Part shown: positions 20,545 to 32,069 of the stretch, piece by piece | Position numbering within the stretch: the stretch's first letter is position 1 | How the letters are laid out: every line of letters starts with the position of its first letter | Assembly (NCBI GenBank): GCA_964035015.1 | Contig: OZ036003.1 | Location: 748,525-812,524 of the forward strand | Length of the DNA: 64,000 nt | Direction: 5' to 3' | DNA from: Corallium rubrum | Lineage: Eukaryota; Cnidaria; Anthozoa; Scleralcyonacea; Coralliidae | Made by a program: the position numbers and the translations under genes | The notes under the pieces: generated by a model | Database searches by the model: none | What the model saw: only the letters and a program-made list of their open reading frames with translations | What the model was told of the DNA's origin: nothing

Positions 20545-21779
20545 ATGCAGGATAGAATAAAAGCATCATTTAAAAAGAAAACATCAGATAGTAGAAAAAG
20601 AGGCACACAACGGGTTGTGGATGTAACTTTCAATCCGACAGAAATCCAATCAGACCAGAATCTTTATGTAAAGTTAGCTACACTACCACCTAATCATATA
20701 CTAATACCTGGCAGCAGATACCTAACATTTGACTTTAAAAACGGTAACACAGAGTCATACCACCAACCTAATCTGAAAAGCACACTGTTTAAGCAGATCA
20801 CCCATAAGCTCAATGGAGAAATCTACAGAGATCTTAATGAGGCCCATGTATATAAGTGTTATGAAGACTTATGGTCCAAGAGTAATAGAATAGGAAAAAT
20901 AGATCAGGGTCTCGGTGGTAGTACTAACTTAGCTAAACTTAGGTCTAAAGATGCCACTGCTAGTGAGACTAATGATACTGATACACTTCTTAATAATGTA
21001 TATGGTACTAGGTTTAAAGTACCTATTGATGATGACTTTCTCTCAGAAAACGGAGCTGTCTATCCCCACGCCTTAGCCAACACTCACGAAATAATCCTAA
21101 AAGTTAATAGCCCTGGAAAAGTACGACTACCTGGTGCAAGTGGTAAAGAAGTACCAATCAGCTTTAAACTAGAGAATATAAAAATGAGATATGAAACCCC
21201 ATAGAGAACGAACCTCTGCCTATGGAAGTAGAAGAAAACTATAACAGTGGAAAATCTTCTTACTACGAGCATGTGACTCTAGTGAAAACGTTTCCAGTGG
21301 GGGTACCGACCACTAAAATCCACGAGAATATCAATCTCCCCAGAAAAAGTATGAGAAGTATTATCCTACTTTTTAAAAGAAGTACAGATGGCAGTGAAAG
21401 TTATTACTACCCAAATATAGAAAGTGTTAAAATAAGTTTCCAAGGACAGCCCAATTTCTTATACAGCCAAAGTATGAAAAAATATGACTTCTTTGATGAG
21501 GCCAGTAGAGTATTCTTCCCAAGTGATAATACTAATGACAAAAATGTTTCCCAAGGAAGTTTCTTTACAGATAAATTCGCGCTTGTTATAGATTTCTCAA
21601 CTACTAAACTGAGGAACATCCAGGGGCAAGGAGCAAAACCAACTGACAGCCAAAATGGGGTCCTATTAGAAATAACTAAGTCAGCCCCATCTACCAACGC
21701 CTGTACCTGTTATATGTACGTAGTTAGTGATGGGCTGCTGAATATTAATAATGCTATGTTACAATCAATTCAGTATTAG
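20545..21779 (+). pseudogene. Major capsid protein (double jelly roll), broken about once
   Basis: Leftover frames cover about 410 codons, the usual size for a Polinton major capsid protein. The N-terminal half contains NLYVKLATLPPNHILIPGSR, LFKQITHKLNGEIY and KCYEDLWSK. The C-terminal half has YYEHVTLVKTFPVGVP, IENINLPRK-like strands and MYVVSDGLLNINNAML. Long strand-rich stretches, its position between the hydrophobic protein and the ATPase, and length support the call. Confidence 0.75.
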
Positions 21780-21787
21780 AGTATAGA

Positions 21788-22299
21788 ATGGATAAACCTA
21801 ATACTACTCTGATAGTTGACCTTCTGGATGTGGAAAGACATATAAACTGTTGGACTTACTCAGTGAGGAGTATATGCACCACTTCGACTATATTATAATT
21901 CTATGTCCAACACTGTGGATAAATAAGACCTACCTACAGTGGAAGTACTTAGAAATTGATAAAGACGTTATAGGATTAGACTGTCCTTATGATAAGGTTG
22001 ATGATGTATTAAGATATACTGTAAGGACATACTCTGGCTGTAAGACAGCTGTGATTATAGATGATATGTATAATACAAATGAGCAACATCTCAACACTAA
22101 TATGTTAACCTATCTTGCCTGTAGTGGAAGACATCACAACTTTTCTATTTTTATTTTATCCCCAAAACTCAACAGCATAGCAACAGGAATAAGGGATAAT
22201 ACTACTAGGGTTATCTTCTTCAAAAGCCATAATAAACGCAGTGTGAAAATCCTTAAAGATGAATTCTTCGGCTATGTATCTGTTGAAAAAATATTCTAA
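21788..22299 (+). pseudogene. Genome-packaging ATPase (FtsK/HerA type), partial
   Basis: The frame shows a strand-rich core (HFDYIIILCPTLWINKTY), a Walker-B-like KTAVIIDDMYN, and the sensor-like segment LACSGRHHNFSIFILS followed by TRVIFFKSHN. Gene order, directly after the major capsid protein, matches other Polintons. The copy is broken, and a gypsy element sits immediately downstream. Confidence 0.75.
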
Positions 22300-22313
22300 A
22301 AGATTTAAACAGT

Positions 22314-22520
22314 TGTTACACGCACAAGACAAACACACAGGACCAGCTTTGGCCAGAACTAACTAGTTTTATTTGGTTTTAGTCTTTTTATAAACATGCT
22401 TTACACGTGTTGTCTTTATCTACATTATCACTATATATCTCTAAGCCTAAGGTGCCGTCCTTATCAGTTGAATGCACTCGCACATCGTCTGCCTAATTTC
22501 CTTTCGTTATCTATGTTACA
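22314..22520 (-). repeat. LTR (3' relative to the element)
   Basis: A 207-base LTR starting TGTTACACGCACAAG. A purine-rich tract lies just inside it, as expected for plus-strand priming. Confidence 0.9.
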
Positions 22521-22692
22521 TTATCCTCCTTTTAGTTTTCATCCCCGAAAACAAGCTATCGTACCATACGGTTTACAACAATCGTTTACATTAAATCTAC
22601 TGTTTATATATATAATGACTGCGATTAGAGAAAACTCTTAGTCAACACCATAACGCTTGGGCGGCTGAACATTTTGCTGCAAACGAGCTGGC

Positions 22693-24890
22693 CTAACCCT
22701 GGGGACATTGTTTGTGCCACGCGTTCCATCGCAACCCACATTTCTGTGCCTCAAATAAAGTTTCAACTACTTCAAAATCGCCGGATTCGGGAGTTGGGGG
22801 GACAATTTGTCCGTTTCCACTCGGTATACGGCTGAACTTAAGATTGTCATGGTGAACTATACTTACCTTCCCATCTTGGTGCTTAATCCTATAATTTACA
22901 CCTAACCTCTCCAAAACCGTGTAGGGGCCGACCCACTTGGGACCAAATTTCCATTTCTTAGGCCGTTTTAACCACACTGCTTGTCCCGATAAAAACGGTT
23001 GCCAATTATTGCGCTGCGCAGCATTGCGTTTATCCTGGCGTTCCCTATTGGTAGCTAAGTTAGAGCGTGCGATATCGTGTATGTCATGTAGTGTGCGTCG
23101 TGTAGCATGAATGTATTCCGTGTTTTGTGCTGGGTTGGATAATGGCATACCAATCTCAAGCTCAAGAGGCATGCGAGGTGTCCTTCCGAAAATCATCTCG
23201 TACGGGGAGTAACCGGTAGAATCGTGCCTACTTGTATTGTATGCGAAAACGACAGGATCGAGCCATTGGTTGCGTACGCGACCACATGCTCGTTACCGCG
23301 ATCGTCAATTTGAGAAAGAACAGTTCCTAGCCCGACGTCAGAAGCGTCTGTTTGTAATATAAATTCGCGAGTAAAATCAGGGTAACATAGTATTGGTGCA
23401 GAGCAAAGTAATTGTTTTAGTTGTTCAAAGAACGCAGTACAGTCATCAGTCCAAACGAAATTATTGCAATACTCCTTTGAAGTGAGTTTCGTTAAAGGTT
23501 GAGCAACAGTAGCGTAATTTGGTATGAAGCGCCGATAATACCCAGTCAAGCCTAGAAATGTACGAACTTCTTTAACATTTGACGGAAGCGGAATTTCTGC
23601 AACAGCTGCAAGTTTTGTAGGATCTGGCGAGACGCCCTGTTGATTAACACGATGTCCTAAATATGTAACCTGAGGAGACGCGAAAACGCACTTAGCTAAT
23701 TTCACGCGCAAATTATTATCTCGAAATCGCGTTAATACTGTTTTTAAACGGTCGTTGTGTTCGGCTAAAGTTTTGCCAAATACGATTACGTCATCAAGAT
23801 AACAGAGACAAATTTCAAAAGTTAAACCCGATAAGATGACTTCCATTGCACGCTGAAATGTTGCTGGCGCTGTTTTTAGTCCAAACGGCATTCTAGTAAA
23901 TTCATATAACCCACTTTGCGTGACAAATGCAGTTTTGGCGCGATCTTCTTGCGCGACTGGGATCTGCCAGTAACCCGACCGGAGATCAAGCAAACTAAAG
24001 TATTTAGCGTCTTTCACACTATCCAAAAGGTCCGAAATAAGTGGTAAAGGATGACTGTCGTTAACTGTAATTTGGTTAAGCTTGCGGTAGTCGACGCAGA
24101 ATTTTAATTTGCCATTCTTTTTCTTAACCAAAACAATTGGGCTTGACCAAGGGCTAGCGCTTGGTGTTATAATACCATTTGCGAGCATGTCTTGAATTTG
24201 TTGTTCTGACTCTTCGCGATAGGCGTAAGGCAAGCGCCGCGGTCTTTGCTTAATAGGTGTGTTCATGCCTGTGTTAATCTTGTGTGAGGTAACATGTGCC
24301 TAATTTATCATCAAAAACATCGGCGAACTCACTCAATAATTGCGTGAGTTTTATTTTGTCTTTGCTATTAAGGTGTGGGCTAATTGCTTCATGGACTTGA
24401 CTTTTAAAGCTAATTTCACTGGATGTCGCACCGCACGTCATGTTGGTTGCCTTAGTGTATTGTGCGGTTTGAAGTTTAGACTTTACTAGTTGATGAAATT
24501 CTGCTATCTTTCGTCCCGCGGTGAGTTCTACTGGCTCGTGCGAACTATTCATTATTCTTACTGGTACAATTTTACCGCAGGGATGCGCCACAATATGTGA
24601 AATATGAATACCAGGCTCATAAGTGCGTGGATAATTAGCTTTGACCATACCTACATCGGCTGAGGTTGATTTAACTAACTTACCTTCTAGGACAAGCTCC
24701 ATTCCCGCTGGAATAACAACATTTTCAGTGAGACAAACCTCAGTAGGTGCCTTATACCAGGATTGAAACAACAAATATGAATCCCCACCTTGCTCAAAAC
24801 CGCATTCGGGCTTATCCGCAGTGTCACTCGCTTTGACAACACCAGATAAATGGGTTGCACTTGGAACAACTCTAGCACAAACCGGTGTTT
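22693..24890 (-). pseudogene. Gypsy pol region (broken)
   Basis: Reverse-transcriptase motifs are clear: KKKNGKLKFCVDYRKLN, SLLDLRSGYWQIPV, MPFGLKTAPATFQRAM and CLCYLDDVIVFGKT. RNase H sequence (FILQTDASDVGLGTVLSQ) and an integrase C-terminal tail (KFGPKWVGPYTVLERLG) follow. The region is broken in a few places. Confidence 0.85.
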
Positions 24891-24919
24891 TCCCGTGAGG
24901 ACCCGCTAAAACATAGGAG

Positions 24920-26170
24920 CTAATCCCCCCCCAACATGCCCCTTCTAAGATCTACATGGTTGTTGACTAAAAAGTCCCAACCTAACACGCAGTCAAACTG
25001 AATATTACTACTAATAAGAAAACTATTACTATAAGTGTATCGACTACCAGAAAAATTTACACTTACATTTATCTTACCGAAGAGTTCGAGCGAGTCTCCT
25101 GTAATGGAATTGCATTGTTCATCGGACTTATTTACTCTAAGACAGTCAAAATCAATGACATTCTGAATGTCTTTCCTAATGAAAGATTTCATTGAACCCG
25201 TATCTACCAAGGCTTGTACTCGTACGCCTTCTATATTACATATAACAAAAGGATGCGTGGGTATTTTCAAAGTACTGTTCGTTAATATCGGGGGGTGGAA
25301 AATCTGCCCACTCTCGAATCCAAGCCCGTTTAAATTATTTGGACAATTTCGTGCTACATGCCCAAAACCCTGACAAGAATAACATTGTACTGTATTCTTA
25401 CGTGCTCCTTGCTGTCTTCGTCTGCAGTCTTTGGCGAAATGTCCTGATTGCCCACAGGTGTAGCATACATTAGAATCATTTCGGTTGGTTGGACGGCGTG
25501 GAGCACCTTCGGATTGGGTAGCGTTCGCGGTCGTTGCGGTTAGGGCCTCCTCCAACTGGCGTTGCTTTACTGCCATGCCTTTCACGAGCTCCATAAGTTT
25601 TGACAGTTTAGCAATTTGTCCAGAATCCACAGATGTTCCCGCCGCGTCGTATTTTACTTGGTGTTCCGAGATATGTCCTTGAACAGCACGGTAACGATGC
25701 ACAAACGAAAGCATGTCGTCTAATTTTGCGGTAGGGTCGTGCTCGAGAAGCTTAATTTGCATGTCGTTCGGCAGTCCTTTCATGAATTGGCGGGTCAATA
25801 ACGCTTTCTTCACCCCATCTTCGAGGGATGGGTCTGCCTTCTCTAACGCTTGCTCGAGTTCCCACGTGTATACAGCTGGGTCTCCTCCAGGTCTAAGCGA
25901 CCGTGCTTCGAATTCCCGATAAAATTTCTCACGGTGTGAAGGAGGACACATAGCTTCGGTCAAACCTTTAACGGCATCTTCGTAACTCTTACGATCGTCC
26001 GCGTCGATGGCGTAAAAATGGCTTGCTGCCGGACCGCGGAGAAACGCTGGTAGTTTCTTTATTTTGTCTTCGGTCTTCCAGCCGTTGGCGTCGCAACATG
26101 CATCAAACTCTCTCAGCCAAGTTGCCAAATCAGAACTGCCATCAAATTTTCCTGGTAAAATACTACTCAT
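24920..26170 (-). CDS. Gypsy Gag with two CCHC knuckles and start of protease
   Basis: An open frame of 416 codons. Residues 1-165 are a helical Gag-like domain (FDGSSDLATWLREFDACCD). Residues about 236-285 have two zinc knuckles (CYTCGQSGHFAKDC and CYSCQGFGHVARNC). Then comes an aspartic-protease signature (VQALVDTGSMKSFI) and CVLGWDFLVNN. It packages the element RNA and matures the polyprotein in living relatives. Part of a broken element. Confidence 0.85.
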   Translation of the reverse strand: MSSILPGKFDGSSDLATWLREFDACCDANGWKTEDKIKKLPAFLRGPAASHFYAIDADDRKSYEDAVKGLTEAMCPPSHREKFYREFEARSLRPGGDPAVYTWELEQALEKADPSLEDGVKKALLTRQFMKGLPNDMQIKLLEHDPTAKLDDMLSFVHRYRAVQGHISEHQVKYDAAGTSVDSGQIAKLSKLMELVKGMAVKQRQLEEALTATTANATQSEGAPRRPTNRNDSNVCYTCGQSGHFAKDCRRRQQGARKNTVQCYSCQGFGHVARNCPNNLNGLGFESGQIFHPPILTNSTLKIPTHPFVICNIEGVRVQALVDTGSMKSFIRKDIQNVIDFDCLRVNKSDEQCNSITGDSLELFGKINVSVNFSGSRYTYSNSFLISSNIQFDCVLGWDFLVNNHVDLRRGMLGGD

Positions 26171-26216
26171 CTTGTATCGTCTCTCTTCAGTTCAATCCCA
26201 CCGCTGCCACCAGATT

Positions 26217-26423
26217 TGTTACACGCACAAGACAAACACACAGGACCAGCTTTGGCCAGAACTAACTACTTTTGTTCGGTTTCAGTCTTTTTATACACAT
26301 GCTTTACACGTGTGGTCTTTATCTACATTATCACTATATATCTCTAAGCCTAAGGTGCCGTCCTTATCAGTTGAATGCACTCGCACATCGTCTGCCTAAT
26401 TTCCTTTCGTTATCTATGTTACA
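26217..26423 (-). repeat. LTR (5' relative to the element)
   Basis: A 207-base LTR. A tRNA-type primer-binding stretch (TGGTGGCAGCGGTGGG on the minus strand) follows a few bases inside. Confidence 0.9.
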
Positions 26424-26508
26424 CAGTAATAAGTATCTAGATATAAACCTAAATGCAGGGGTGCCTACATATGTAATAAAATAAAATAAAATATAGTTCT
26501 TATTATAA

Positions 26509-27026
26509 GAATGCCTATCGATGAAATTAACATTGAGTTAGACGGATTACTAAAAGTGTGGAAAACCTAAATAATGATAAGCTCCCAAAAGTTGACCTAC
26601 AACGCGCCGAACTCATAAAAAGCAACGAGGAAGGATATTTCGACCGGGAAACTGAATACTTAAAAAAATGCTCTGACAGTAAGATCAACAAACTTTACAA
26701 GACATATACAGCTAAAAGAAATAAAAGATGCTGACAAATTTCTAACTGACTTACTACTAAGTAACTTTGCCTCTATGCTGAGTGGATTAGACGCTATTGA
26801 ATATCCCAAAATTCTTACTAATGAACTAAAGGAGAATACCATCCTCAGAAAAGATATAGAAAACATTATCTCAGTAGTTAGTCCATATATTCCACTAAAT
26901 GGGGTACTTGGTGCATTAATAACTACTGTAAAACATATTTACCAACATAAAACCCACGCTAATGAACCATCTATAGAAATTCAGTCAGATAATACACTCT
27001 GCTCTGAAAAAACTACTATTACTTAA
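26509..27026 (+). pseudogene. Uncharacterised Polinton protein (broken)
   Basis: Rightward frames between the nested gypsy and the right end read as a charged helical protein: DLQRAELIKSNEEGYFDRET, LLSNFASMLSGLDAIEYPK, and ISVVSPYIPLNGVLGALIT near the C-terminus. Short helical proteins of this type accompany cnidarian Polintons. No function known. Broken once or twice. Confidence 0.45.
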
Positions 27027-27048
27027 AGAAATAAGAATACAGTGTTTT

Positions 27049-27312
27049 ATGGGAATAATATTTGAGGAAACATTTAAGAGAAATCTGAAAAAATTCTTGC
27101 TCAAGCATATTTCAGAATATGTTGAGTGGCATAAAATTATGATGGAAGATTTTTTTGTGGACTGTTGTAAAAACGGAGGTGAGTATGAGGAACCCAACCA
27201 ATTTGATGAACTGGAATTTGCTATTAAGTTTATCATGATGATTAAGAAAAATAATTTTTTTACAGAAGTTATGGCGGAAATTACTGATGACCTAAAAAGT
27301 AGACATGACTGA
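27049..27312 (+). CDS. Small acidic Polinton protein
   Basis: An open frame of 87 codons starting MGIIFEETFKRNLKKFLL, all helical, with a Trp-His pair and a run of acidic residues (DELEFAIKFIMMIKKN). It is the last rightward gene before the right terminal region, and its end runs into the inverted copy of the left-end gene. No family recognised. Confidence 0.4.
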   Translation: MGIIFEETFKRNLKKFLLKHISEYVEWHKIMMEDFFVDCCKNGGEYEEPNQFDELEFAIKFIMMIKKNNFFTEVMAEITDDLKSRHD

Positions 27313-27486
27313 ACCATCCCTGTCTTCTATATAGTCAATGAATGGGGGTAACTTAGACAATGCGTTCTTACTAGCTCTGGTTACGTTTAGGTCGAAAATT
27401 ACCTTATAGGCCTCTCTAAATCTACTGTTGAATTGCTTACTAATCAAACTAATTTCCGGTTTGCTGTAACCATAAAACAGACTCAT
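27305..27486 (-). repeat. Inner inverted-repeat arm: duplicate of the 7358 gene start
   Basis: The first 60 or so codons of the left-end protein recur here in inverted orientation, almost base for base (MSLFYGYSKPEISLISKQ). They form an inner arm of the terminal repeats, about 180 bases. It is unlikely to be functional as a protein. Confidence 0.85.
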
Positions 27487-27597
27487 ATATTTCTATTATA
27501 TTACTTCTAGAAATTTTCCATTTCTATTATTCTTTTGTATTTAGTTAGTTTATATTTTTCTTACATGGCAAATCTAATAAAATAAAATAAAAAATAG

Positions 27598-27833
27598 CAT
27601 ATGAGGGTATGAGCGCATTCTGCATGTATTACTTTTTATTGGAAAAGCACACTAAGCAGCTATGAGGGTATGAGCGCATTCCGCATGTATTACCTTTATT
27701 AGAAAAAGCACGCCAAGTGGCTATGAGGTACTGGGATAGACCGCATGTAAATTTATTAGAAAAACGCATAAGGTGGCTATGAGGTACTGGGCGCATCTCT
27801 CTATGTGTGCTTTTTATAGAAGTGTTAAGTAAA
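27598..27833 (+). repeat. Subterminal tandem block, right copy
   Basis: Four degenerate units of about 57 bases (opening GCTATGAGG or a close variant). The last three match 7166-7341 in the same orientation, although the arms on both sides of it are inverted. Confidence 0.8.
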
Positions 27834-27834
27834 G

Positions 27835-28048
27835 CTTAATGTGCTTTTCTAATGAAAAAGTAAACATAGCGAGATGTTTTCCATAAAAATGTGAGAAAAA
27901 AATTTCCTGTAGTGTGTATTTGGGGGAATTAGGCGAATTTGCCGTTTATATTACTTTTTGTCAATTGAGTCGAAAACTTGTTTTCGATGAAAATTGATGA
28001 AAAGTGATATAAGCGGAATGTGCCTATTCCCCCAAATAGTATACTACT
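27835..28048 (-). repeat. Polinton terminal inverted repeat, right outer arm
   Basis: The 214-base partner of 6952-7165. The second CTTAAG follows at 28049-28054. Confidence 0.9.
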
Positions 28049-28602
28049 CTTAAGGATTGGATTCTGTTAAACAAGGTTGTTGCGATGGTACAAAGACACC
28101 TGAGAGGAAAACTGCCATCATGAGAAAACGTTAAAGAACTTCTTCGTGAAGTAGTTATTGGCAGTGTAGATAAAGTAAAATATCCCAGTAGTTCCACTTG
28201 CACTAGTTCTGAGGCTCTTCATTTAACAGATCACAGGATGAAACCACAAAAGCGAATACTATCTGAAGAATATGCGATAGCATTTCCAAGTGAGAAAAAA
28301 TCGTGCGGAGTTACATTCAAATCTTGTACTAGTAACTTTTCTAGCTCGACACAAGAGCAAAATGATTTTAAGCTAGCACTCAAACTGTAACAGCAAGAAA
28401 TGGAGTCATCCGAGGAAGACGGGCTAGACAGCTCGCTGTTTCCGGAATCCGTGCAAATAGATGAAGAGAAAACTGACTCAACATGTGTCTTCTACTTCTA
28501 CGTCTTCTAGTCAACCCGTGGTCACGGCAGAACGAGACCTCGAATTTCAGGCAAACGCCGCAGCAGCTTTGTTGGAGTTGCAACGTATATCTTCGCAACC
28601 TT
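28049..28602 (+). pseudogene. CxxC zinc-finger family gene, 3' part
   Basis: Continues the frame that stops at 6951: DWILLNKVVAMVQRHLRGKL, then ENVKELLREVVIGSVDKVKY, a Ser/Thr-rich tail, and a C-terminal coil (RDLEFQANAAAALLELQR) closed by a natural TAA near 28600. Two in-frame stops (TGA 28121, TAA 28388) and about one frameshift near 28480 have accumulated. Loss of function after the Polinton landed is the simple reading. TGA 28121 could be a CGA and TAA 28388 a CAA changed by a single C-to-T transition. Confidence 0.6.
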
Positions 28603-29736
28603 AAGCGCGTAAAAACTATAAATAGCATGTACATTTGTATAACGTGACCTTTCGAATACGAAGTTCTTCATAAAGTCAAAGTATATAAATGAACAGATTG
28701 AAATTTTTCGGCTTCAGTATTGTGTTTAAGTTCATCGGCTTGTTTTGTTTAGATTTCACGCGCAGAACTATCAGACGTTTTATTGAGATGTACGAGTTTT
28801 AATTTTATGTTTTTGTGTGGTGCGGTGCGGTGTGGTGTGGTGTGTTTATGTATGGGTATGTATGTGTATGTATATGTATGTATCTAAATATGACCACTGC
28901 ATAATCATTCTCAACTCAGTCATGTCATGTCATGTCATGTCATGTCATGCCATCATAACATCAAAATTCTTGATTTCCATGTTAATCTCTTATAAATCTC
29001 CTTGACTAGCAAATACTTGACTGTTGCAGTTTAATGAAATTAAAAAGTTTAATATAAACAATATCCGACAGTGAACCTATATGGCATTCGATGACAATGT
29101 TGATGTAAAAATTATAAACACATCTCCCAATACATGCAGTAAGGACAATAGACAATTAAAGTCATTATACAGTATAAAATGTTATTAAATCAACAACTAT
29201 AGTCCTTTGATTTCAGCAAGACTCGTGATTAAGGCTCTAAGTAACCAGTAATCTGAAAGAATGCATGCATGTCTCCAGGAGTTATGAAATTGATTGCTGT
29301 GTATAACGATTCTCTACAAATCAGTGTTCGTTAGCTCACAAAGTCGGTATTTCAACAAACATTTCAATTTTCCAAAAACGTATTCAGGAGGATTAAAATC
29401 GGGTCAACCTTCTGAGTCCTGTCTGGAGCTCATAGTATTTCTCTAAGTTTAACTTATGACAGCCTGTACAGCAAAAACATGAAAAACTTTACAAACTCAA
29501 GCTGAAAACACTAATAACATACAAACATTAAAAGGATAAAAACTTTAACCAAGAAGTGGACGATTTGTATGCAATGACTGGTGGCATTGTGTAATCACAA
29601 CTACTGTACTGACATTCTATGCAACAGTTGCACTTAGCTATTAGCACCAGTACACAGAGCACACTAACAAAACAATTTGGTATGAGTTGTAGTCACATAC
29701 AATAACATCAAACGTTATGTAGAAGAGTTAACTAAC
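28603..29736. other. Non-coding, simple repeats
   Basis: No coding frame stands out. Contains GT-rich runs (GGTGCGGTGCGGTGTGGTGT near 28820), a TATG/TGTA-rich stretch to 28885 and five CATGT copies at 28920-28945. Confidence 0.5.
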
Positions 29737-31275
29737 CAATATTTTTGGTGGTTAATGGCAAACAAATTTCCACTTCGGAAGTTGGGCCAGTTGTAGGTTT
29801 ATGTCCGTTGTCAGGCTTGTTCACCTCATTTGGCTCAGTTGATAAAACTTTCCTTTTCTTCAGACATGGTCCCTGTGGATTCTTAACTGGTTGCGTGTTG
29901 CCCAGCCTTCTTTTAGCTGTTTAAACAAGACACCCTACAAAAATATATGTTCAACATGTATTATTTCATGTATAAAACAGTAAATATATTAGGTAGGGGT
30001 GCATGTACCAGAAAGTGCTTTTTACTATCTGGCCAGATACTGACTTTTCTGGATAGTTGGAAAAAAATCCAGCTGGATATCCAGTGGATGGTGGATAATT
30101 TTGTGTACAAGTTTTAGTACCTACAGTATATCTAGTGTTTAACATAGTTTCTGAGTTACAACCTACTTTGTGACTGAATTATCAGTATTTCTGTTTCAAA
30201 CTCTCTTGTAAAATAAATATTATTTTGGATATGCATAAAAAATGGGTTGTTCCAGAAAAGATCCATAACCCCCCCCCCCCCCCCCCCATGGAGGAAATGT
30301 TTACACAATTTTGAAAAATTTACACAATTTTTTCCTGTGAATACAGCCACCTCAGATTGGGCGATCGTGGCAAAACGGACCTTTGCGAGTCGAGAGTAAA
30401 CAATCGTTCCATACATCAGACGCTCACACCAAAATCAACGTCAATGCTCAGTTTCTGTCTCAAATTCCAAAGCGAAAGCTTAGTTATTGCCAAACAAAGG
30501 AAAACGGATAGCTCTTCTTCTCACTAGGAGTTCGATTTGCGATAAATTGCAAGATTTCCTATCGAAATCGAACGATTTTCCAGTCCTCAAGCGGGACTTC
30601 CTGTCCAAACAGTTGAATATTATTTTAAGTTGAGTTGAGTTGAGTGAAATTTGAAACGTAGGTTGCTACATAGGTTGCAAAATATTTTTGGTTCCCATAC
30701 TCTTTCCATCTCTGCCTGTGTGGTGCTCTGACCACTCAGGCCATCGCTGAACGCATGGCTGCACATGTCTTATTGCACTGTGAAAATGTTGAACAAGTTG
30801 AATAATTTTGTGTATTTAAAGAAAGTGCATGTGCAATTGCTTTAAATATAAGAAGTTCAAAATTAAAATAATAAAAAACAACATTTAAAGACAATATATT
30901 CCCATAATTAGAACTTTCCTTACATGTCCTGTATCAGCATCTCTTAGGCATGGGTAAGATATTATGAGTGACTTTGCCATTTCTTCTAACTCTGATGGGG
31001 TGGGTAATCGATTAAATGGAGCAGAGGAAGCAGCAGCTGTCATGTTGTGTATCGTTGCCCTTATTAGCCTGTATCTCACTACACTAGAGATCTGTCCACT
31101 GTCACTTCCAACAATAACCTCTGCATTAGCATAAATTGTATATTCTGGATGAATATGAGACAACTTATTCACTGAATGTTTGGAGTCAGTAATTGTTTGC
31201 TGGATGTATATCCAATGTCTCAGAAGAATCTGATGAAGTGGCAGATGGACTATGAACAGAAATCTTGAAAGACTT

Positions 31276-31526
<251 letters not shown>

Positions 31527-31689
31527 GAGTGGAGGCTGATGAAACCTCAACAGACTATTAAAATAAAAAAGTAAAGCGAATTATATTTATTTTTTAACTA
31601 ATGAATATAAGTATAAACTTAGTTGTCTACTATTGCAAACGCTGCATTCTGATTGGCTGTGCCACTATGGTTGTGCGTTTTGCTTCATT

Positions 31690-31868
31690 GGGTCATTCCA
31701 GAAACGATCCATACCTCCCCCACAGAGGAAATTTGTGCCATCCGGGAAGGGGAGGGGGGTAAATCTACTTTTGATAATAGTAAAATGTACTAGGACGTCT
31801 GAAGGGGGGAGGGGATCAACTTCACATTTCCTCCGTGGGGGCGGTGTGGATGTTTTCTGGAATGACCC
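31690..31868. repeat. MITE-like element with about 50-base inverted ends
   Basis: Starts GGGTCATTCCAGAAACGATC and ends as the near reverse complement. ATT on each side is a candidate target duplication. A related single end (TGGGTTGTTCCAGAAAAGAT) lies at 30242. Confidence 0.65.
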
Positions 31869-31876
31869 ATTAGACT

Positions 31877-32069
31877 ATAGACCACTTTCATAATGGGCAC
31901 CATTTTAAATATTCTTTTATGTGCATCTAAATTAGCCTTTCTGGCCTCGTTATGAAGCAATGATTATTTTGAATTACAAATACACAAACGAGGTCAGAAA
32001 GGCTTATTAAGATGCACATACATAAAAGAATATTCAAATTAGTCGCTATTTAATATGAGAGTGGTCTAT
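31877..32069. repeat. Foldback MITE
   Basis: Arms of about 80 bases: ATAGACCACTTTCATA at the left and TATGAGAGTGGTCTAT at the right, with AGCCTTTCTGGCCTCGTT and its near complement inside. It lies eight bases from the previous MITE, in an intron of the SAMD3-like gene. Confidence 0.75.

Larger units (their letters stand above)
22314..26423 (-). mobile_element. Ty3/gypsy LTR retrotransposon nested in the Polinton (broken)
   Basis: Two LTRs of 207 bases (22314-22520 and 26217-26423, TG...CA) bound the element. Direct repeats of CAGT, or ACAGT, flank it. It reads leftward: Gag with two zinc knuckles and protease at 24920-26170, then reverse transcriptase, RNase H and integrase-type sequence. 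LTRs differ at about six positions (near 3%), so it is older than the two other gypsies here. Broken, with at least about three breaks. Confidence 0.93.
6952..28048. mobile_element. Polinton/Maverick element, broken, with a gypsy element nested inside
   Basis: The element begins AGTAGTATAG and ends ATACTACT, so it has the AG...CT termini usual for Polintons. It is flanked by the six-base direct repeat CTTAAG (6946-6951 and 28049-28054). Recognised parts are a protein-primed DNA polymerase B, a DDE integrase with chromodomain, major and minor capsid proteins, a packaging ATPase, a BRO-N/VRR-NUC protein, a probable VLTF3-type factor and a set of small membrane proteins. I could not recognise a maturation protease. 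Genes diverge near 17.4 kb. Without the nested gypsy it is about 17 kb, normal for the family. It is a fossil: several genes, chiefly the polymerase, are broken, with roughly eight or more breaks overall. The outer arms are about 95% identical, implying moderate age. Confidence 0.93.

Noticed and set aside
28817-29005. Open frame in the GT/TATG-rich stretch
   Set aside because: Simple-repeat translation (valine/tyrosine/methionine runs).
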